Positions 25,923 to 35,713 of a DNA stretch of 64,000 nucleotides are shown piece after piece. Position 1 is the stretch's first letter. The number at the start of each line of letters is the position of its first letter. The stretch spans positions 25,484 to 89,483 of the forward strand of contig JALCOL010000010.1 of NCBI GenBank assembly GCA_022649665.1, read 5' to 3'. Origin of the DNA: Enterococcaceae bacterium (GTDB lineage: Bacteria; Bacillota; Bacilli; Lactobacillales; Enterococcaceae). The notes below the pieces were generated by a model. It did no database searches. It was not told the origin of the DNA and saw nothing but the letters and a program-made list of their open reading frames with translations. Position numbers and translations under genes: made by a program.

Positions 25923-26807
25923 CTACAGTCCAGTGACCGCATTGATATAGGCACGCGCTTTTTTAGCATAAATAAATGGATTTGCTTTTGCCGGATCTTG
26001 TTCTGCCTCAACGATGATCCAGCCTGCATAGCCGCTCGCTTTGATCAGCTCCCAAATCGGCTGAAAGTCGATCATGCCATCTCCCGGAATCGTGAATACC
26101 CCATCTTTTACGCCTGCTAAAAAGCTCATTTTTGCTTCTTTCACTTCTTGCATTTTTGCTTCGCGGATGTCTTTAAAGTGAATGTGAAAGATCCGGTCTT
26201 GATATTTTTTGAAGATCGCCAGCGGATCTTCTCCCGAGAAAACCAAGTGTCCGGTGTCAAACAGCAAAAACACTTTTTCAGGATCTGTTTCTGCCATCAA
26301 ACGATCGATCTCCGCAGTCGTTTGGACGCCGGTTCCCATGTGGTGATGATAAACGATCTTCATGTCTTTTTCTAACGCCAGCGCACCTAAGCTGTCCAAT
26401 CCGCTGGTAAGTTTTTCCCACTCTTCTTCCGTGAAGACTGGCTTCTGATCAAATACGGGAGTTTCCATTTGTCCCTGGACACTGTGCCCTTGTTCGGAAA
26501 CCACGATCACCTTTGCGCCCATCGCCGAAAGAAAGTCGCGATGTTTAATGAAGGCTTCTTTTGTTTCTGCATACGGCGCAGTCGTTAAAAACGAGCTGAA
26601 CCATGCACTCGCGACATTCAAGCCGCGCGGCTCCAAATAATTTTCCAGCACTTTCGGATCTTTTGGATATTTATTGCCGATCTCCGTCCCTGTATAGCCG
26701 GCTAAAGCCATCTCACTGATACATTGTTCAAAGCTGTTGTCTTTCCCCAATTCCGGCATGTCGTCATTCGTCCATGCGATCGGTGCGATTCCCAGATTAA
26801 TCATCAT
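25923..26807 (-). CDS. iolE: myo-inosose-2 dehydratase IolE
   Basis: 294-aa TIM-barrel enzyme of the sugar isomerase/epimerase superfamily that dehydrates scyllo-inosose to the diketo intermediate. GIAPIAWTNDDMPELG at the start, YTGTEIGNKYP, VYHHHMGTGVQT, FLLFDTGHLVFSGEDP, HIHFKDIREAKM and WIIVEAEQDPAKANP match IolE. ATG 26807 behind GAGGGGG. Its gap to iolC is 15 bp. Confidence 0.95.
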   Translation of the reverse strand: MMINLGIAPIAWTNDDMPELGKDNSFEQCISEMALAGYTGTEIGNKYPKDPKVLENYLEPRGLNVASAWFSSFLTTAPYAETKEAFIKHRDFLSAMGAKVIVVSEQGHSVQGQMETPVFDQKPVFTEEEWEKLTSGLDSLGALALEKDMKIVYHHHMGTGVQTTAEIDRLMAETDPEKVFLLFDTGHLVFSGEDPLAIFKKYQDRIFHIHFKDIREAKMQEVKEAKMSFLAGVKDGVFTIPGDGMIDFQPIWELIKASGYAGWIIVEAEQDPAKANPFIYAKKARAYINAVTGL

Positions 26808-26822
26808 CCCTGATCCCCCTCT

Positions 26823-27794
26823 TTATTTTCCGTAAGTTCCGGCTTGTTCCTCGATCAAAGTTTCAATTTGCGCGATCGTCGGCATCGCCTCTGAAGAACT
26901 GTGCTTGCTGACGACGATCGCAGCAGCTGCACTGCCGTACTGAAGCGCTCCAGCAACATCTTTTCCGTGCGCGAGTGCGGTGATCAGTGCAGCAGCATAA
27001 GAGTCACCGGCGCCGAAAGTTTTCAACACGTTCGAGCGGTAAGCATATCCCCGCGTCACTCTGCCCGCTTTTTCATACGCATATGACCCATCAACACCGT
27101 GTTTGATAATGATCAATTTTGGCGAATATTCGAACAAATACTGGATCGTCGCTTCATTTTTGCCGTTTTCTTTTCCTTCCAGCATATCGAACTCGTCGCG
27201 GGTGCCGATCACGATATCCGCTTGCTTTGCCGCTAATTGATAGTAGACCGCAACGTCTTCCGCTGATTTCCAAGTATACGGGCGATAATCAAGTTCAAAG
27301 ATAACTTCGACGCCGTGATTTTTTGCGATCGAAAGTGCTTTGAAGATCGCTTCGCGTGACGGACTCTGTGCAAGAGCTGTTCCCGAGATGACCAGCCGTT
27401 TCGCAGCGGCCAGATATTCTTCTGAAATTTCTTCCGGCTGCAAATAGAGATCCGCGACTTCATCGCGATACATCAAAATGCTGCATTCAGATGGACTTTT
27501 GATTTCTGTAAAGGCGAGTCCTGCTTTATGCCCTGCTTGATCGAAGACCATTCCCGCCGTATTTACACCGACTTCTTCCATGTACTCTTTAATAAATTTC
27601 CCGTGCTGATCATCCGGGATCTTGCCGATAAAGCCGACCTTGAGTCCCAGCTTTGCAGCGCCGATCGCGATATTGGCCGGCGAGCCGCCGACATATTTTG
27701 AAAATGTCTTTGTTTCTTCCATTGGGCGATTGTACTCGACTGCATTCAAATCGATACAAGCCCGCCCGATCGCGATCACATCATATTTTTCCAC
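26823..27794 (-). CDS. iolC: 5-dehydro-2-deoxygluconokinase IolC
   Basis: 323-aa PfkB-type sugar kinase phosphorylating 2-deoxy-5-keto-gluconate (DKG). N-terminal IGRACIDLNAVE and YVGGSPANIAIGAAKLG substrate motif, and C-terminal ATP/anion-hole motif TFGAGDSYAAAL with the catalytic Asp. The start is GTG 27794, seven bases after AAGGGG; ATG 27839 adds a non-homologous leader. Single-domain, without the C-terminal aldolase-like domain of some proteobacterial IolC. Confidence 0.95.
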   Translation of the reverse strand: MEKYDVIAIGRACIDLNAVEYNRPMEETKTFSKYVGGSPANIAIGAAKLGLKVGFIGKIPDDQHGKFIKEYMEEVGVNTAGMVFDQAGHKAGLAFTEIKSPSECSILMYRDEVADLYLQPEEISEEYLAAAKRLVISGTALAQSPSREAIFKALSIAKNHGVEVIFELDYRPYTWKSAEDVAVYYQLAAKQADIVIGTRDEFDMLEGKENGKNEATIQYLFEYSPKLIIIKHGVDGSYAYEKAGRVTRGYAYRSNVLKTFGAGDSYAAALITALAHGKDVAGALQYGSAAAAIVVSKHSSSEAMPTIAQIETLIEEQAGTYGK

Positions 27795-27817
27795 ACGATT
27801 TCCCCTTTTCAGATGAT

Positions 27818-28639
27818 TTATTTCCGGTCGATGATCCATGCATGCTGCGGATCATTGTGAAACTTCCAGATTTTTTTCGGTCCTGCCATGATATTCAAGT
27901 AATACGAGGAGTATCCGTCAGGCACCCCGACTGGATGATACCCTTTTGGCACCAAGACTATCTCCCCGCTTTTCACGCACATCGTCTCATCAAGCAGTTC
28001 GTCATCGGTATAGACCCGCTGGAAAACGAAGCCTGCCGGCGGATTCACTTCATGATAATATGTCTCTTCCAAAAGCGATTCCTCCGGCAGCTGATTTTGG
28101 TCATGCTTATGCGGCGGATAGCTCGACCAGTTCGCACTTTCGGTATACACTTCAACAACTAAAAGTTTTTCAGCGATCTTGCTTTGATCGTTGAGAATAT
28201 TGCGGACAAAACGCTGATTATGATATTTTCCGCGATTTTCTTCCGTCGTATCGCAGGCTTTGATCAGCGTCGGCTTACGTCCTTCTGCGGCAGCCGGCGC
28301 TTGGCAATGAATCAGCCGGCCTTCGCTTTCGCATTCGATTTCGAATTTTTGCTGTGGCGGAACATACAGGCTGTCGGTCGCTTTTTTTTCAAAAACGCTG
28401 GCGCGCGTTCCCACCTTTTCAAAGACTGTTTCGCCGACCGTGATCGTATAGCGGCCAGTCAGTGCGACAATGCACGTTTCATGTGTGGCCGAGAAATGGG
28501 AAATTTTCCCGCCGCTTTTGAGATCGAAGACGTCGGTGGCCACGTAAACGAGCGGACTGTTCTCTTCTGTGATGTGATGGACCAATGTTGCTTTTTCATT
28601 GATCGCAAAGTGGAGCGGACTCCGTTTCAAATCGACCAT
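27818..28639 (-). CDS. iolB: 5-deoxy-glucuronate isomerase IolB
   Basis: 273-aa bicupin isomerase converting 5-deoxyglucuronate to DKG. NQRFVRNIL, SSYPPHKHDQNQLPEESLLE (metal-binding cupin His/Glu block), EETYYHEVNPPAGFVFQRVY and HPVGVPDGYSSYYLNIMAG are IolB signatures. ATG 28639 behind AAGGAG. Between iolA and iolC. Confidence 0.96.
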   Translation of the reverse strand: MVDLKRSPLHFAINEKATLVHHITEENSPLVYVATDVFDLKSGGKISHFSATHETCIVALTGRYTITVGETVFEKVGTRASVFEKKATDSLYVPPQQKFEIECESEGRLIHCQAPAAAEGRKPTLIKACDTTEENRGKYHNQRFVRNILNDQSKIAEKLLVVEVYTESANWSSYPPHKHDQNQLPEESLLEETYYHEVNPPAGFVFQRVYTDDELLDETMCVKSGEIVLVPKGYHPVGVPDGYSSYYLNIMAGPKKIWKFHNDPQHAWIIDRK

Positions 28640-28655
28640 TTTTCACTCCTTCTTT

Positions 28656-30110
28656 CTACAGATTGCTTTGCGGGTATCGTGCGGTAACAACTTTCCGGTG
28701 TGTATAGAACTCTGCAGAGTCTTTGCCGTTGCAGTGCAGGTCGCCGAAGAACGAATCCTTATAGCCGGAAAAAGCGAAGAACGCCATTGGTGCCGGTACA
28801 CCTAAATTGACTCCCAGCATTCCGGCATCGATATTCTCGCGGAAATAATGGATCGCGCTGGCATTATTCGTGAAGATGCAGGCCCCGTTTGCAAACGGTG
28901 AACGGTTCGCGAGCGCGACCCCTTCCTGAACGCCTTTGATGCGGATCACCGACAGCACCGGCGCAAACAGCTCGTCTTGCCAAATCGTCATGGCCGGGGT
29001 CACGTCTTCAAAAATCGTCGGTCCGACAAAATAACCCGTTTGCGGAAGATTCTCCCGGCCGTCCAAGACCAGTTTTGCACCTTCTGCGATTCCCTTAGCG
29101 ATATAATCAAACGTACGCTCCTGATTTTCTTTCCGGATCACCGGTCCAAGGAAAACTCCTTCCTCGAGCCCGTTGCCGATTTTGATTTCTTTAGCGGCTT
29201 CGAGCAGCTTTTCCATGAATTCATCCGCGATCGTGTCTTCGATCGCCAGTACTGCGCAAGCCATGCAACGTTCACCAGCTGATCCGAATGCTGCCGCGAT
29301 CACATTTTTGACTGTTTCAGCGATATCCGCATCTTGCAGGACGATCGTATGGTTTTTCGCGCCCGTCAGTGCTTGCACGCGCTTCAAGTGCTTCGTACCC
29401 TCTTTATAGACATATTCGCCGACCCCTCTGGAACCAACGAACGAGATTGCTTTGACTAAATCATGTGACAAAAGACCATTCACGACATCATGCGCACCGT
29501 GGACGATATTCAAGACGCCATTCGGCAGCCCGGCTTCAGTAAACAATTCGATCAGCCGTTCGGCCAAGAGCGGTGTTTTTTCGGACGGTTTCAAAATAAA
29601 CGTATTCCCGCAGGCGATCGCCATCGGAAACATCCAGCAAGGAACCATCATCGGAAAATTGAATGGCGAGATCCCGCCGATCACCCCGAGCGGATATTTA
29701 TAGTTGGTCGCTTCCACATCGGTCGCAATGCTCGAAAGCGAATCCCCCATCATCAAGGTCGGTGCGCCAGCCGCAAACTCCACATTTTCGATCCCGCGCT
29801 GCACTTCACCTAATGCTTCTGAAAGACTTTTGCCGTTCTCTTTGGTGATCAACGTTGCCAACTCTTTCTTATACTTTATGAGTAACTGTTGATAGTTGAA
29901 CAAAATCCTTGCCCGCTTTGGAACTGGAACACGGCTCCATGTTTCAAATGCGCGCTGTGCGACTTCGACGGCACCATCCAGGTCCTCTTTTGTCGAAAGC
30001 GGTACTTCGCATAGTACCTCTTCTGTTGCCGGATTATAAACGGTTTCATATTGAGCGGTCGTACTGGCGATCCATTGACCGTCAATATAATTCTTTAATC
30101 TTCTGGTCAT
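28656..30110 (-). CDS. iolA: methylmalonate/malonate-semialdehyde dehydrogenase IolA
   Basis: 484-aa CoA-acylating aldehyde dehydrogenase that converts malonate semialdehyde to acetyl-CoA and CO2, the last step of inositol breakdown. [35 protein letters not shown], the catalytic Cys in [12 protein letters not shown] and [20 protein letters not shown] match MmsA/IolA. ATG 30110 behind GAGGAGGAG. First gene of the operon. Confidence 0.96.
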   Translation of the reverse strand: MTRRLKNYIDGQWIASTTAQYETVYNPATEEVLCEVPLSTKEDLDGAVEVAQRAFETWSRVPVPKRARILFNYQQLLIKYKKELATLITKENGKSLSEALGEVQRGIENVEFAAGAPTLMMGDSLSSIATDVEATNYKYPLGVIGGISPFNFPMMVPCWMFPMAIACGNTFILKPSEKTPLLAERLIELFTEAGLPNGVLNIVHGAHDVVNGLLSHDLVKAISFVGSRGVGEYVYKEGTKHLKRVQALTGAKNHTIVLQDADIAETVKNVIAAAFGSAGERCMACAVLAIEDTIADEFMEKLLEAAKEIKIGNGLEEGVFLGPVIRKENQERTFDYIAKGIAEGAKLVLDGRENLPQTGYFVGPTIFEDVTPAMTIWQDELFAPVLSVIRIKGVQEGVALANRSPFANGACIFTNNASAIHYFRENIDAGMLGVNLGVPAPMAFFAFSGYKDSFFGDLHCNGKDSAEFYTHRKVVTARYPQSNL

Positions 30111-30127
30111 TCATGCTCCTCCTCATT

Positions 30128-30175
30128 CGTAAGTGCTTACAAGAGTATAGTACTCGAATCATTTCTGCTCGTCAA
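30128..30175 (-). promoter_or_regulatory. iolA operon promoter with cre-like site
   Basis: Leftward promoter TTGACG (30170-30175), 17-bp spacer, TACTAT (30147-30152). Downstream lies the 12-bp palindrome GTAAGCACTTAC; the 14-mer TGTAAGCACTTACG (30128-30141, minus) agrees with the CcpA cre consensus at 12 of 14 positions. It suggests repression by glucose; an IolR site is the alternative. Confidence 0.72.
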
Positions 30176-30263
30176 TACTTTTTTGGCATATATTGAGTTA
30201 TAATTCCAAAAGTTAATCATTAAAGGTTCATATATCTATTTTATAAATCACAATATTATCAGC

Positions 30264-30293
30264 TTGTACTAAGATTACTAGTTATGTTATAAT
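30264..30293 (+). promoter_or_regulatory. iolR promoter
   Basis: TTGTAC (30264-30269), 18-bp spacer, TATAAT (30288-30293), 46 bp upstream of iolR. Shares a 229-bp divergent intergenic region with iolA. Confidence 0.7.
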
Positions 30294-30339
30294 ATTTTTA
30301 TGCAAGTTTACCTTAAAAAATCATGAAAGAGAGAGTTAT

Positions 30340-31104
30340 ATGAAATCAAAAAGAATCGATGATATTGGAGAATTAGTGCAAGAAAAGGGAAATGTCTCCA
30401 TTAAAGAACTTTGTGAAATATTCGGTGTTTCTAAAAATACGATCCGCCGCGATATCGATGAACTTGTTCGGAATGGTGCAGTAGAAAAAGTATATGGCGG
30501 GATCCGTGCCATAAAGAACCCATTGCTTCCTTTTGAACAGCGCCATGATCAGCAGCATCTCCAAAAGAAAAAGATCGGTGAAGTGGCCAGTACCTTTATT
30601 GAAGACGATGACATCATCTTCATCGATTCCGGAACGACCACTTCGCAAATCATGGACCACGTGCGCGATGATATCCGCATCACGATCCTGACCAACAATC
30701 TTGATGTCATCAATCAATGTACGAACAAACCAAATGTCACCCTTTTTGTGATGGGTTCGCTCTATAAGCAGGAAACCCGTTCATTCGTCGACATGGACAC
30801 CAATTTGCAAAATGTGAATTTTAATATCAACAAAGCTTTTATCGCTGCGACCGGTGTCTCGATCGCCAACGGTTTGACTAATTCCGATCCGCTGGAGTAT
30901 GAGATCAAAAAACTAATCTGCAGCAAAACAGATAATCTATTCCTTTTGGTCGATGAATCTAAATTTGGCAAGTCCACGCTGCTTACATATTGCCCGCTGG
31001 AAAAAATATCAGTATTGATCACTTCGGGAAATGTTCCCCGCGACATTCGCGAATTTCTGGAAGAGCATGAAGCAGACATTATGCAAGTCGATGCACCAAA
31101 ATAA
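30340..31104 (+). CDS. iolR: DeoR/GlpR-family regulator IolR
   Basis: 254-aa repressor: N-terminal DeoR helix-turn-helix VSIKELCEIFGVSKNTIRRD (residues about 20-40) and C-terminal sugar-phosphate sensor domain (IIFIDSGTTTSQIMDHV, ILTNNLDVINQ, FIAATGVSIANGLTN, LVDESKFGKSTLL). In this family the inducer of IolR is a phosphorylated pathway intermediate (DKGP in B. subtilis). Divergent from iolA and flanked by iol operons on both sides, so the assignment rests on family plus context. Confidence 0.88.
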   Translation: MKSKRIDDIGELVQEKGNVSIKELCEIFGVSKNTIRRDIDELVRNGAVEKVYGGIRAIKNPLLPFEQRHDQQHLQKKKIGEVASTFIEDDDIIFIDSGTTTSQIMDHVRDDIRITILTNNLDVINQCTNKPNVTLFVMGSLYKQETRSFVDMDTNLQNVNFNINKAFIAATGVSIANGLTNSDPLEYEIKKLICSKTDNLFLLVDESKFGKSTLLTYCPLEKISVLITSGNVPRDIREFLEEHEADIMQVDAPK

Positions 31105-31116
31105 CTTTTACCGCCA

Positions 31117-31156
31117 AAGAGCCTGCGAAAACTCAGAATCGTTTTCGCAGGCTCTT
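31117..31156. terminator. bidirectional terminator, iolR / iolG
   Basis: AAGAGCCTGCGAAAAC (31117-31132) pairs perfectly with GTTTTCGCAGGCTCTT (31141-31156); it lies between the converging iolR and iolG. Confidence 0.88.
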
Positions 31157-31165
31157 CTTTATGCG

Positions 31166-32191
31166 CTATTCCGTGTAAAATGCCGGTTTTGCATCGATCG
31201 AAATTGCTTCCGTCTTACCGCTTTCTTGTGATTTGACCGTTGCATCACTTGCGACCGCTGCTAAATAACCATCCCAAGTCGATGGTCCAGCCGGGGCTTT
31301 CCCCGCATTCAAGCGGTCAAAGAAATCTTGGAACTCGACATCATAGGCCGCTTCAAAGCGCGGTTTCCAATCATAGACGATTTCCGTACTGTATTTGCCA
31401 GCTTTGCGCATTGATACCGCCGCCGGACTTGGCAGCTCGATCATTCCCAGCTCTCCAGTGATGTCGCAATGGATATCGTAACCATATTGGCAATTCACAA
31501 AGACTTCGACTACACAGACGACCCCTTTTTTCGTTTGAAAGATCGCGATTTGCGGATCCTTCAAGTTGCCGTTGTCCTGCGTTGCCAAACCAGATTTTTC
31601 AGGGAAATACACTTTGACATCTTGATAGTCGTCATCCAAAAGCCAGCGCATGATCTCGATCTCATGGATCAATGTTTCAAAAACAGCACGCGCAGTCTTG
31701 TAGTCAGCGACTTGCGTTGCGTTGTAGTGCCGGCAATGAAGCATCAGCGGCCGGCCGATCTCGCCTTTGTCGATGATTTCTTTTAATTCTTGATAGCCGC
31801 TGTCATAGCGGCGCATGAAGCCGACTTGGACCATTTTTTTCTGGCTCCGCTCTTCAGCTTCCATGATCCTTTGGCAGTCCGCCGCACTGATCGCAAGCGG
31901 CTTTTCAACAAATACATATTTCCCAGCATCGAGTGCAGCAACCGCCACATCGGCATGCACTTCATTTGAAGCTGTGATCACGACGACTTCGACTTCCGGA
32001 TCGTTGATCAGTTCATGATAATCAGCATAGTCGCGCGCTTTGATCTTGAATTTATCCAATGCTTTCTGCGCCTTGCCTGGAACGATATCGCAAACAGCGA
32101 CAACGTCTGCTCCAGCGATCGCGTTTGCGATCCTTCTTAGATGATCTTCTCCGATAAAACCGATCCCGACGATCCCAACTTTTTTGACCAT
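31166..32191 (-). CDS. iolG: inositol 2-dehydrogenase IolG (Gfo/Idh/MocA)
   Basis: 341-aa NAD-dependent dehydrogenase oxidising myo-inositol (and D-chiro-inositol) to inosose. Rossmann loop GIVGIGFIGEDH, VFVEKPLA with the catalytic Lys, VQVGFMRRYDSGYQELKE, FETLIHEIEIMRWL with the catalytic His, VNCQYGYDIHCDITGELG and AFYTE at the end. Of the five paralogues here this is the closest to B. subtilis IolG. ATG 32191 after TTGGAGGG. Last gene of a five-gene operon from 36706. Confidence 0.92.
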   Translation of the reverse strand: MVKKVGIVGIGFIGEDHLRRIANAIAGADVVAVCDIVPGKAQKALDKFKIKARDYADYHELINDPEVEVVVITASNEVHADVAVAALDAGKYVFVEKPLAISAADCQRIMEAEERSQKKMVQVGFMRRYDSGYQELKEIIDKGEIGRPLMLHCRHYNATQVADYKTARAVFETLIHEIEIMRWLLDDDYQDVKVYFPEKSGLATQDNGNLKDPQIAIFQTKKGVVCVVEVFVNCQYGYDIHCDITGELGMIELPSPAAVSMRKAGKYSTEIVYDWKPRFEAAYDVEFQDFFDRLNAGKAPAGPSTWDGYLAAVASDATVKSQESGKTEAISIDAKPAFYTE

Positions 32192-32241
32192 GATTTTTCC
32201 CTCCAATGATTTATTTGATACGACGATCATTCTGTAAGCGG

Positions 32242-33267
32242 CTAGATTTTTGGATAGGTCGGATCGACCGCGACCGGCTGCCCGGTTTCCAATGATTTTT
32301 GTGCCGCAACTGCGACCCGCTGCGCCATGATGACATCGATCCCGGTCGCAAGCAGTTCGCGCTCTTCCAGCAAAGCATGGATGAAAAACTGCATTTCTGC
32401 AATGTAAGCTTCGCGGTAACGCTCGATAAAGCTTGGCAGCGGATTTTTCCTTTTTTCGCTTTTATTTCCATAATACTCGACCGCCGATTCGCTCACATTT
32501 TCTGCTTTCAAAAGTCCTTCAGAGCCGAAAACTTCAACTCTTTGATCATAACCATAAACCGCACGCCGGCTGTTATCGATCAAGGCGAACCCGCCGTTTT
32601 CAAATTGCAGTACGATCGCAAGCGTATCGACATCATTGATCTCAGTCAACGTCGGATCGATCAGCGTCCCGCCTCTGGCATATACTTCGGTGATGTTGCT
32701 GCCCATCATATAGCGCGCCATATCGAAATCATGCATCGTAAAGTCAAACAGCAGTCCGCCGATCCGCTTGATCAGCTCATGCGGCAAAAGGTCCGGATCG
32801 CGTGAAGTGATCTTCACAAGCTGCGGCTTGCCGATCGCACCGGCGCGGACATTTTCATAGATCGCGTGGAATTGCCGGTCGATTCGGCGATTGAAGCCGA
32901 TCTGCATTTTTACCTCATGATCTTTGACCGCCCGCAACACCCGCAAGCTGGCTTCTTCCGCCAGGTCCATGCTCAGCGGCTTTTCGCAAAAAATATGTTT
33001 TCCAGCCTGTGCTGCTGCGATCGCGATCTCTTCATGAGTATCCGTCGAAGTAAAAATAAAGACGGCTTCGATTTCCTGGTTTGCCAATACTTCTTGATAA
33101 TCTTGATAAAGTTCCGTGATCCCCAGGGTATTTAAATTTTCGCGAGCGTCCTCAATAAAAAGATCCGCCACACAAACAACTTCAACTTCGCGGATCGTCT
33201 GCAGATTTTCGATATGCATCTGCCCGACCCGCCCGGCGCCAATGACGCCGCACTTCAATTTCTTCAT
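32242..33267 (-). CDS. Gfo/Idh/MocA oxidoreductase, probable inositol dehydrogenase (paralogue 2)
   Basis: 341 aa: GVIGAGRVGQMHIENL, IFCEKPLSMD, MQIGFNRRIDRQFHAIYE, VKITSRDPDLLPHELIKRIG, DFTMHDFDMARYMMGSN, IDNSRRAVYGYDQRVEVFGS. The GFNRR/SRDP/HDFDMARY set is the IdhA type of myo-inositol dehydrogenase, a different subgroup from iolG at 31166. It closely resembles the paralogue at 37026. ATG 33267 behind AGGAGTG. A 10-bp gap follows paralogue 3. Confidence 0.87.
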   Translation of the reverse strand: MKKLKCGVIGAGRVGQMHIENLQTIREVEVVCVADLFIEDARENLNTLGITELYQDYQEVLANQEIEAVFIFTSTDTHEEIAIAAAQAGKHIFCEKPLSMDLAEEASLRVLRAVKDHEVKMQIGFNRRIDRQFHAIYENVRAGAIGKPQLVKITSRDPDLLPHELIKRIGGLLFDFTMHDFDMARYMMGSNITEVYARGGTLIDPTLTEINDVDTLAIVLQFENGGFALIDNSRRAVYGYDQRVEVFGSEGLLKAENVSESAVEYYGNKSEKRKNPLPSFIERYREAYIAEMQFFIHALLEERELLATGIDVIMAQRVAVAAQKSLETGQPVAVDPTYPKI

Positions 33268-33277
33268 CTTTCCACTC

Positions 33278-34300
33278 CTATAACACAATATCGATCACTT
33301 GTCCGGTTTCGGCAGATTCTTTGCATGCTTTGGCAATTTGCAAAGCTTTCACGCCATCTTCGACCGAAATATCGGACTGCCGATCGTTTTTGACATTTTC
33401 AATAAAATCTTTTAATTCCGTAATGAATGCTTCCGTAAAGCGTTCTGAAAAACTCTGCATCGCTGGCCGCACGACCCCGGCATCAGTAAACAAAGTGACG
33501 AAATCCTTTTCCGGTTCTTGTGCGATCCGGATCCAGCCGTTTGACCCCATGATCTCCATTTCGACTTGATTGCCATGGGCCGCATGCCGCCCGCCGATCA
33601 AAGTCGCCGCCATATTGTTTTCAAAGCGCAGATTGGCTACCCCGGTTTCAAATTCGTTGATCGCTTCAAGCTCGGGTGCTGCGATATTGTTTCCGATCGA
33701 CCACGTTTGGACCGGATCGCTTCCAGTATACCAGCGGATCAGATCGATATCATGGATGCACATATCCACAAAGATCCCGCCGCTGTCGTTATCAGTCGCA
33801 AATTTTGTAAAGCTCTCCATCCCCGAAATCGGATCGATCCCGTAAGCACGAATATAAATGATCTCGCCGATCCCGCCCGCATCGATGATCTCCTTGGCGT
33901 GGCGGTAAGAGGCATCGAAACGCCGCATAAAGCCTAGCTGGAAGACTTGCTTCGGATGTTCTTGGATTTGACGGCTCATTTCAGCAACTTCATCCATCTC
34001 CAAGCCCAGCGGTTTTTCACAAAAGACATGTTTGCCGGCTTTCAAAGCATACGCCGTCATCTCCGGATGAAATCCTGTTGGAGCGACGATCGCGACCGCA
34101 TCGATCTCTTCAGCGTCGATCATTTTTTTGTAGTCGGTGTATGTTTCAACCCCAAAATTTTCTTTCGCATACGATAGCTGTTCTTGATCAAGAGCGCAGA
34201 CTGCTTTGACATCTGCATCCCCGATCAAATTGACCAAGTGATCCGTGTGGACCATCCCTAAACGTCCCAGACCGATCACCGCGATTTTTACTTTTTCCAT
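33278..34300 (-). CDS. Gfo/Idh/MocA oxidoreductase (paralogue 3)
   Basis: 340 aa: AVIGLGRLGMVHTDHLVNL, VFCEKPLGLEMDEV, FQLGFMRRFDASYRHAKEII, the insert MESFTKFATDNDSGGIFVDM and CIHDIDLIRWYTG with the catalytic His. The GFMRR motif is shared with iolG, but the middle differs from all other copies, so another inositol stereoisomer (scyllo- or chiro-) or inosose may be the substrate. Same operon, 18 bp after the permease gene. Confidence 0.85.
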   Translation of the reverse strand: MEKVKIAVIGLGRLGMVHTDHLVNLIGDADVKAVCALDQEQLSYAKENFGVETYTDYKKMIDAEEIDAVAIVAPTGFHPEMTAYALKAGKHVFCEKPLGLEMDEVAEMSRQIQEHPKQVFQLGFMRRFDASYRHAKEIIDAGGIGEIIYIRAYGIDPISGMESFTKFATDNDSGGIFVDMCIHDIDLIRWYTGSDPVQTWSIGNNIAAPELEAINEFETGVANLRFENNMAATLIGGRHAAHGNQVEMEIMGSNGWIRIAQEPEKDFVTLFTDAGVVRPAMQSFSERFTEAFITELKDFIENVKNDRQSDISVEDGVKALQIAKACKESAETGQVIDIVL

Positions 34301-34318
34301 GCTGTTTTCCTCCTCAGA

Positions 34319-35683
34319 TCATCCTTTGGTGCGGAAATATTCTTCGATTTCTACTAATGTTTTTCCTTTCGTTTCCGGAACCATCGTCGAAACGATCACG
34401 ATCCCGATCGCTGCGCAAACTGCAAAACCGTAAAAAGTCGCGTTGATCCCGACTGTTTCGACTAATACCGGGAAAAACAAGCCGACACAGAAGTTCGCGA
34501 TCCACAAAACAAATACTGAGATCCCCGAAAACGATCCGCGGAATTTTGCCGGGAAGATCTCCGAGATCAAGATCCACGTTACTGGTCCGACTGCTCCTTG
34601 AAAAGCGAAGATGTAGATAAATACCAGAATCAAAATGATATACGGCGTAAAACTTTGCCCAGCCAAGATGTTGGACAAAAGAGCAGCTAAAACCAGCGCC
34701 GCTGCACAGACCCCCAGCCCGATATTTTCTAATTTTTTGCGTCCCATCCGGTCAACGACGGATGCACCGACGGTCGAGGCAACAACGCAAATGACCCCGT
34801 TCAGCACATTGAAGATCAAAGAAGCACTTTCGCTGAAGCCATACTTGTTCAAGATCTCCGAGCCGTAATACATGATCGCATTGATCCCGGCAAACTGCTG
34901 GACGATCCCTAATAAACAGCCGATGAACAGCACTTTCAGTGCCCAACCAGGGATCTTTTCTTTGCCCTTGCTCTCGACCTGTACTTCACCAGTGAATTCC
35001 CCGAGCTCTTTGATTCCTTCACGTTGCGCTGCGTCATCACTGTAGATCGATTTGATCACAGTGATCGCAGCTTCCAGCTTACCGTTTTTTACCAGCCATT
35101 TTGGCGACTCGAGCACCTTCGTCATGCCGATGAGCATGACGATCGCCGGCAATGCTGCAAGACCCATCATGACTTTCCAGATATGCACATTTCCCATGAA
35201 CACATTTCCCAAAATGGCATTGATCAGAAAAGCTAAAAATTGTCCGCCGACGATCATGATCTGATTTAAACCGACCATTTTCCCCCGCTGATCCGGGGAA
35301 GCGATCTCACCCAGATATAATGGAACCACTGCGGAAGCCGAGCCGACCGCCAGTCCCAGGAAAAAGCGCGAGGCAACCAAAAGTGAATAAGAAACAGACA
35401 ATCCGCACCCAGCAGCGCCGATCAAGAAGATCCAAGCGATCCAGCGCAATGTCTTTTTGCGGCCGATCTTATCACTGATCGCTCCGCCGAATACCGCCCC
35501 AAAAGCCGCTGAAAGCGTCAGCGCTGAGGAGACGATCCCCTTTTGAAAAGAAGTGATACCTAAATCTTTAACGATAAACTGTAATGAGCCATTGACTACC
35601 GCGGTATTATACCCAAACAGCAAGGCAGCGATCGTAACGATTGCGGCGATTTGCTTTAAGCGGTTCTTATTTGTTTGCGCCAT
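34319..35683 (-). CDS. MFS sugar transporter, IolT-like inositol:H+ symporter
   Basis: 454-aa 12-helix member of the sugar-porter MFS family: DKIGRKKTLR (loop 2-3), RFFLGLAVGSASAVVPLYLGE, QFAGINAIMYYGSEIL, VDRMGRKKLENIG (loop 8-9), PVTWILISEIFPAKFRGSFSG and the PETKGKTLVEIE end motif. These are the marks of AraE/XylE/IolT transporters. Location inside the dehydrogenase operon makes inositol the likely substrate. ATG 35683 behind GGAGGA. Confidence 0.9.
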   Translation of the reverse strand: MAQTNKNRLKQIAAIVTIAALLFGYNTAVVNGSLQFIVKDLGITSFQKGIVSSALTLSAAFGAVFGGAISDKIGRKKTLRWIAWIFLIGAAGCGLSVSYSLLVASRFFLGLAVGSASAVVPLYLGEIASPDQRGKMVGLNQIMIVGGQFLAFLINAILGNVFMGNVHIWKVMMGLAALPAIVMLIGMTKVLESPKWLVKNGKLEAAITVIKSIYSDDAAQREGIKELGEFTGEVQVESKGKEKIPGWALKVLFIGCLLGIVQQFAGINAIMYYGSEILNKYGFSESASLIFNVLNGVICVVASTVGASVVDRMGRKKLENIGLGVCAAALVLAALLSNILAGQSFTPYIILILVFIYIFAFQGAVGPVTWILISEIFPAKFRGSFSGISVFVLWIANFCVGLFFPVLVETVGINATFYGFAVCAAIGIVIVSTMVPETKGKTLVEIEEYFRTKG

Positions 35684-35713
35684 CCGTATCCTCCATGATC
35701 CTGTATTTTTTCA

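Noticed and set aside
34752..35264. Small ORFs on both strands inside the IolT-like permease gene
   Set aside because: Alternate-frame shadows of a well-conserved transporter.
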